A stretch of DNA of 16,812 bases. Origin: an uncultured Bacillaceae bacterium. GTDB lineage: Bacteria > Bacillota > Bacilli > Bacillales > Cytobacillaceae. Position numbers and translations under genes: made by a program. This document shows positions 14,063-16,812 of the stretch, in pieces. The notes beneath the pieces were generated by a model. It did no database searches and was not told the DNA's origin. It worked only from the letters and a program-made list of their open reading frames with translations. The stretch covers positions 1-16,812 of the forward strand of contig CALKIU010000114.1 in the NCBI GenBank assembly GCA_937995745.1. The letters are read 5' to 3'. Positions within the stretch are counted from its first letter, which is position 1, and each line of letters starts with the position of its first letter.

Positions 14063-16459
14063 ATGAACGAAAATCACGATGAATTTTTCCGGGCCGGTTA
14101 TGCCGAAGCCACCCGCAAGGCATTGGATAAAGCATCATCCTATTTCGACATACTATCCGCCAGCGTTAAAAAGAAGGACTTTGAGCGGATTTTGCGAAAT
14201 GATTTCCGCATTTGGAAGCAAAAACATGTAAAACGGCGTTTCCCAACACTGTCTTTTTCAAAACAGCAGAAAAAGATGAAAGAGGATTTTCTCCTATATA
14301 TCCGCCATCTTGAAGAGAAAGGAAAATTATTGCCGTATTTGGAACGGAGCATGGCTTATATTTATATGCGCGACTTGGGCAAAGATCTGAGTTTGCCCGA
14401 ACCGAGGCAGCGGATTGTGTATGCGGCCGGAAATCTCCATAAATTTTTCCGGGAAAAAGTGATTTCAGAAAACAACAGGGAAGTATGGTTCGGCCCGGAG
14501 CATTTATATCGTTTTGCGCAAAAAGAAAAAATTGAAGAAACCGGTATTTGGCTGATTGAAAAACTTCACAAGGCGTGGCGCCATATTCCGCCGGAAATGG
14601 ATGCGGTACACGCCAAACGGAAGATGTTGAAAATGATTGCCGGTGTCGTCCTTCATGAATTGGATGAATTGGATCAGGAAGGGGAAGTTCCGGCGCAAGA
14701 ACGGAAGAGCCGGTTGGAAACTGCGGTGAAACTTGGCTATTATTACGGTTTGACGTATCCGTTCGTTGATGATTTGCTTGATTCCAATGTGATGTCAGAA
14801 GGAGAGAAAAAGCAATATGCTGCTTTGATCCGCTCTGTTTTAACAACCGGAAAAATTCCTCCTTTTTCCGGATGGCAGGGAAAGAATGCCAAACTGATGC
14901 AGTATGTTTATGAAGAATTGAGCGAAGCTTATACATATGTATTGGGCAGGCTTGGCGGAGATATGAAAATGCGGTTCTTGGAGCAGGCCTTTGTGTTTTT
15001 TCAATCGCAGGAAACGGATCGAATGAAAAATTTGCAAAACAGGTCGTATTCAAATGAAGAAATTTACATTCCGGTGATTTTAAAGTCCGCATCATCCCGG
15101 GCGATTATCCGCGCCATTATTTCTGCTCCCGGAGAAGAAGATATGGCGGAAAAGATGTTTTATTACGGGATTTATAATCAACTTGCCGATGATTTTACTG
15201 ATATGTTTGCCGATGCAATGCTCGGTTCTGTAACCCCCTATACGTATTATCTCAAGTATTACAAAGAACGGCCGGATTTAATCAATCCTTTCGAGCTGTA
15301 TTGGGCCGTCATAGCCTTTTTGATTCACGAAGTTTACCAATCTGACGGTTTGACCCGCGAGATCATTTTGTCGCGGGCCATAAACAGTTTAAAAAGATTT
15401 AAAGAAAGAAACGGAACGGAAAAATATGAGAAAGTGATGCGAATTTTTGCTTCCGGGATGCCGGAATTGAACAACGTTATTCAATACATGGTTAAACATG
15501 CGGTCGATGTCGATTTCTTGGATAAATGGATCCGTGATAGGATGATTGTGTCTTTAAGAAAGGAACAAGAGGAGCAGGAGAAATTTATTGCGTTTTTTAA
15601 GGATGCCCGAAAAAAAATAAACAATGTCTTGCCGGTTTCAAACGAGGAACAGGATGAGCTGCCGGGCGGGCAGATTGTGGATGCGGCCAACTATGTATTG
15701 AAAAGCGGCGGGAAAAGACTGCGTTCCGTGATCGCACTCATGGTGGGAAAAAGCAGTTACGGTTTTAAAGAAGAGAGCTTGTATCCGCTCATGAAAGCAT
15801 TGGAGTATATGCATACCGCCTCTCTTGTTTTCGATGACCTCCCTTCACAGGACAATTCCGGGTTGAGGAGAGGGCGTCCGACGCTACATAAGATTTATGA
15901 CGTGGCCACTGCAGAACTGACCGGTCTTTATTTGACGCAAAAAGCTACGGAAGAATTGGCGTCGCTTGAGTCGTTCACACCGGACAGGGTGCTGGAAGCG
16001 ATTCGTTATACTTCGCGTGTGGCAATGGACATTTGCCGGGGGCAGATGGAAGATTTGCTTAATGTCGGAAAAGAATTGTCATTGGAAGAATTGAACGAGA
16101 TGAGTTTTTATAAAACAGGACTGGCTTTTGAAGCGGCCGTTTTGGTGCCGGCCATTCTTGCCGGTGCGGATAAAGAGGAACAGGAAGCTTTAAAAAGGTT
16201 TGCGTACCATGCTGGAATCGCCTTTCAAATCAAGGACGACCTATTGGATGCGGAAGGGGACGAAACTGTTCTGGGAAAACCGGTCGGACAAGATGAAGAA
16301 AAATTGCAAGCGACATTTGTGACTGTGCTTGGCAAAATTGGTGCGAAAAAAGCGATGTGGGATCATTATTGTCAGGCTATTGACACTTTGGATATATTGC
16401 CCGGCGATACTTCCTATTTGGCGCAACTCTTGACTTTCATTGTCATGAGGGAACAGTGA
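14063..16459 (+). CDS. Double-domain isoprenoid synthase: terpene-synthase-like N-half fused to a GGPP-synthase-like C-half
   Basis: The C-terminal 290 residues (about 510-798) are a trans-isoprenyl diphosphate synthase, which builds linear prenyl diphosphates from IPP. They show GGKRLRS (549-555) for IPP binding, the first aspartate motif DDLPSQDN (Asp591, 592, 597), LRRGRPTLHK, and the second motif KDDLLDAEGD (Asp725, 726, 729). The residue five before the first motif is small (Ala586), which tends to allow products longer than FPP. The N-terminal half also looks like an all-helical class I fold: YPFVDDLLDS (Asp236, 237, 240) and NQLADDFTDMFAD (Asp376, 377, 380, 384), preceded by a basic region of about 200 residues. 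It has no strict NSE triad. A Glu/Lys-rich linker lies near 497-520. Normal synthases have about 300 residues; this has 798. GAGGT at 14049-14053 supports the start. The product is unknown. Confidence 0.85.
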   Translation: MNENHDEFFRAGYAEATRKALDKASSYFDILSASVKKKDFERILRNDFRIWKQKHVKRRFPTLSFSKQQKKMKEDFLLYIRHLEEKGKLLPYLERSMAYIYMRDLGKDLSLPEPRQRIVYAAGNLHKFFREKVISENNREVWFGPEHLYRFAQKEKIEETGIWLIEKLHKAWRHIPPEMDAVHAKRKMLKMIAGVVLHELDELDQEGEVPAQERKSRLETAVKLGYYYGLTYPFVDDLLDSNVMSEGEKKQYAALIRSVLTTGKIPPFSGWQGKNAKLMQYVYEELSEAYTYVLGRLGGDMKMRFLEQAFVFFQSQETDRMKNLQNRSYSNEEIYIPVILKSASSRAIIRAIISAPGEEDMAEKMFYYGIYNQLADDFTDMFADAMLGSVTPYTYYLKYYKERPDLINPFELYWAVIAFLIHEVYQSDGLTREIILSRAINSLKRFKERNGTEKYEKVMRIFASGMPELNNVIQYMVKHAVDVDFLDKWIRDRMIVSLRKEQEEQEKFIAFFKDARKKINNVLPVSNEEQDELPGGQIVDAANYVLKSGGKRLRSVIALMVGKSSYGFKEESLYPLMKALEYMHTASLVFDDLPSQDNSGLRRGRPTLHKIYDVATAELTGLYLTQKATEELASLESFTPDRVLEAIRYTSRVAMDICRGQMEDLLNVGKELSLEELNEMSFYKTGLAFEAAVLVPAILAGADKEEQEALKRFAYHAGIAFQIKDDLLDAEGDETVLGKPVGQDEEKLQATFVTVLGKIGAKKAMWDHYCQAIDTLDILPGDTSYLAQLLTFIVMREQ

Positions 16460-16581
16460 TTGAAAAAATTCTCTTATGTTTGAAATATATTTTTGTTTTG
16501 TGAGGAATGGTTCCACAGAGAGGAACAGGGATGTACGGATAGCGAAGAATTGATGCGCCTGTCAATTTTTCCGGAGCATTC

Positions 16582-16611
16582 TTGACAAAGAAAAAGGTTG
16601 GTCAACATACT
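16582..16611 (+). promoter_or_regulatory. Probable sigma-A promoter
   Basis: A perfect TTGACA (16582-16587) is followed after 18 bases by CATACT (16606-16611). Transcription would begin about 16618 and run straight into the hairpin at 16643-16675. Confidence 0.55.
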
Positions 16612-16642
16612 AAAAAAATTTTTATCTTTGATTCGGGGTGAG

Positions 16643-16680
16643 AACCGGAGGCGGTGTTTGCTGCTGCCTCCGGTTTTGAG
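16643..16680 (+). terminator. Stem-loop, terminator or attenuator
   Basis: AACCGGAGGC (16643-16652) and GCCTCCGGTT (16666-16675) form a perfect ten-base-pair stem followed by a short T-run (TTTTG). It may end transcription from the isoprenoid synthase gene about 180 bases upstream, or form a leader element for the promoter just before it. Confidence 0.6.
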
Positions 16681-16699
16681 GTTTATGTAAGTTTCATAA

Positions 16700-16812
16700 T
16701 TTTTGGTGCAAGTTTTATTAATTTTGAAAGAGGAAAAAGAACGCGGTGCACTTATTCTATTAACCAGTCATCATAAGCAAGATTTGGAAGTACGGGCGGA
16801 TACATGTCTTAA
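16700..16812 (+). pseudogene. ABC transporter ATPase fragment (truncated remnant, runs to window end)
   Basis: The frame reads LILKEEKERGALILLTSHHK and then QDLEVRADTCL. This is the segment after Walker B of ABC ATPases, ending in the H-loop (switch histidine in LTSHH). Walker A, the signature motif and Walker B are missing: an in-frame TAA stands at 16697-16699 and a hairpin lies just before it. The piece is therefore probably a 5'-deleted remnant. The frame is still open at the last base, so its end lies beyond the window. Confidence 0.65.

Noticed and set aside
14166..15095. Minus-strand frame of 309 codons opposite the isoprenoid synthase
   Set aside because: Antisense shadow of a convincing gene; no ribosome binding site and an unlikely composition.
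1..16812. CRISPR array, tRNA, rRNA or intact insertion sequence
   Set aside because: No regularly spaced repeats, cloverleaf structures, rRNA segments or transposase genes were seen on either strand.

Overview
The window looks like a chromosomal segment from a low-to-moderate GC Gram-positive bacterium, most likely Bacillaceae or a close relative in the Bacillota. The grounds are strong AGGAGG-type ribosome binding sites, intrinsic terminators with U-tracts, TATAAT-type promoters and the protein sequences themselves. No species can be named from the sequence alone.

Layout. Positions 1-192 hold the 3' end (domains V and VI) of a group II intron, followed by a short 3' exon that reads as the last 23 codons of an interrupted gene and then a terminator. 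About 1.2 kb without a convincing gene follows. Next come two single-gene units on the + strand: a citrate synthase with a long N-terminus (1404-2768) and an M3-family zinc oligoendopeptidase (2950-4758), each followed by its own terminator. A + strand operon then runs glycerate kinase (5230-6369), a PduS-like iron-sulfur flavoprotein (6516-7844, TTG start) and a PduT-like microcompartment shell protein (7844-8392), ending at a strong terminator. No other microcompartment gene lies in the window. A NikR-type nickel regulator (8672-9091) follows, with a 7-15-7 dyad over its promoter that has the half-site spacing of the known NikR operator. It converges on an unidentified minus-strand gene (9257-9757) across a shared bidirectional terminator.

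Positions 10025-11290 (minus strand) are a decayed operon. A HAD-type phosphatase gene is broken by three frameshifts. It is followed by a glycoside hydrolase family 3 gene with a TGA at codon 4 and a deletion joining it to the tail of another gene. Beyond lie an HD-domain phosphohydrolase (11738-12277, minus) and a NifS/IscS-type cysteine desulfurase (12660-13814, minus). Divergent from the latter is a large gene (14063-16459) encoding a 798-residue protein with two class I isoprenoid-synthase-like halves. The C-terminal half is a GGPP-synthase-like prenyltransferase. The N-terminal half has its own pair of aspartate-rich motifs and is not a recognisable known enzyme. The window closes with a promoter, a hairpin and a truncated ABC-transporter ATPase fragment.

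The best candidates for something new are the double isoprenoid synthase, the isolated glycerate kinase-PduS-PduT operon and the putative NikR autoregulatory operator.
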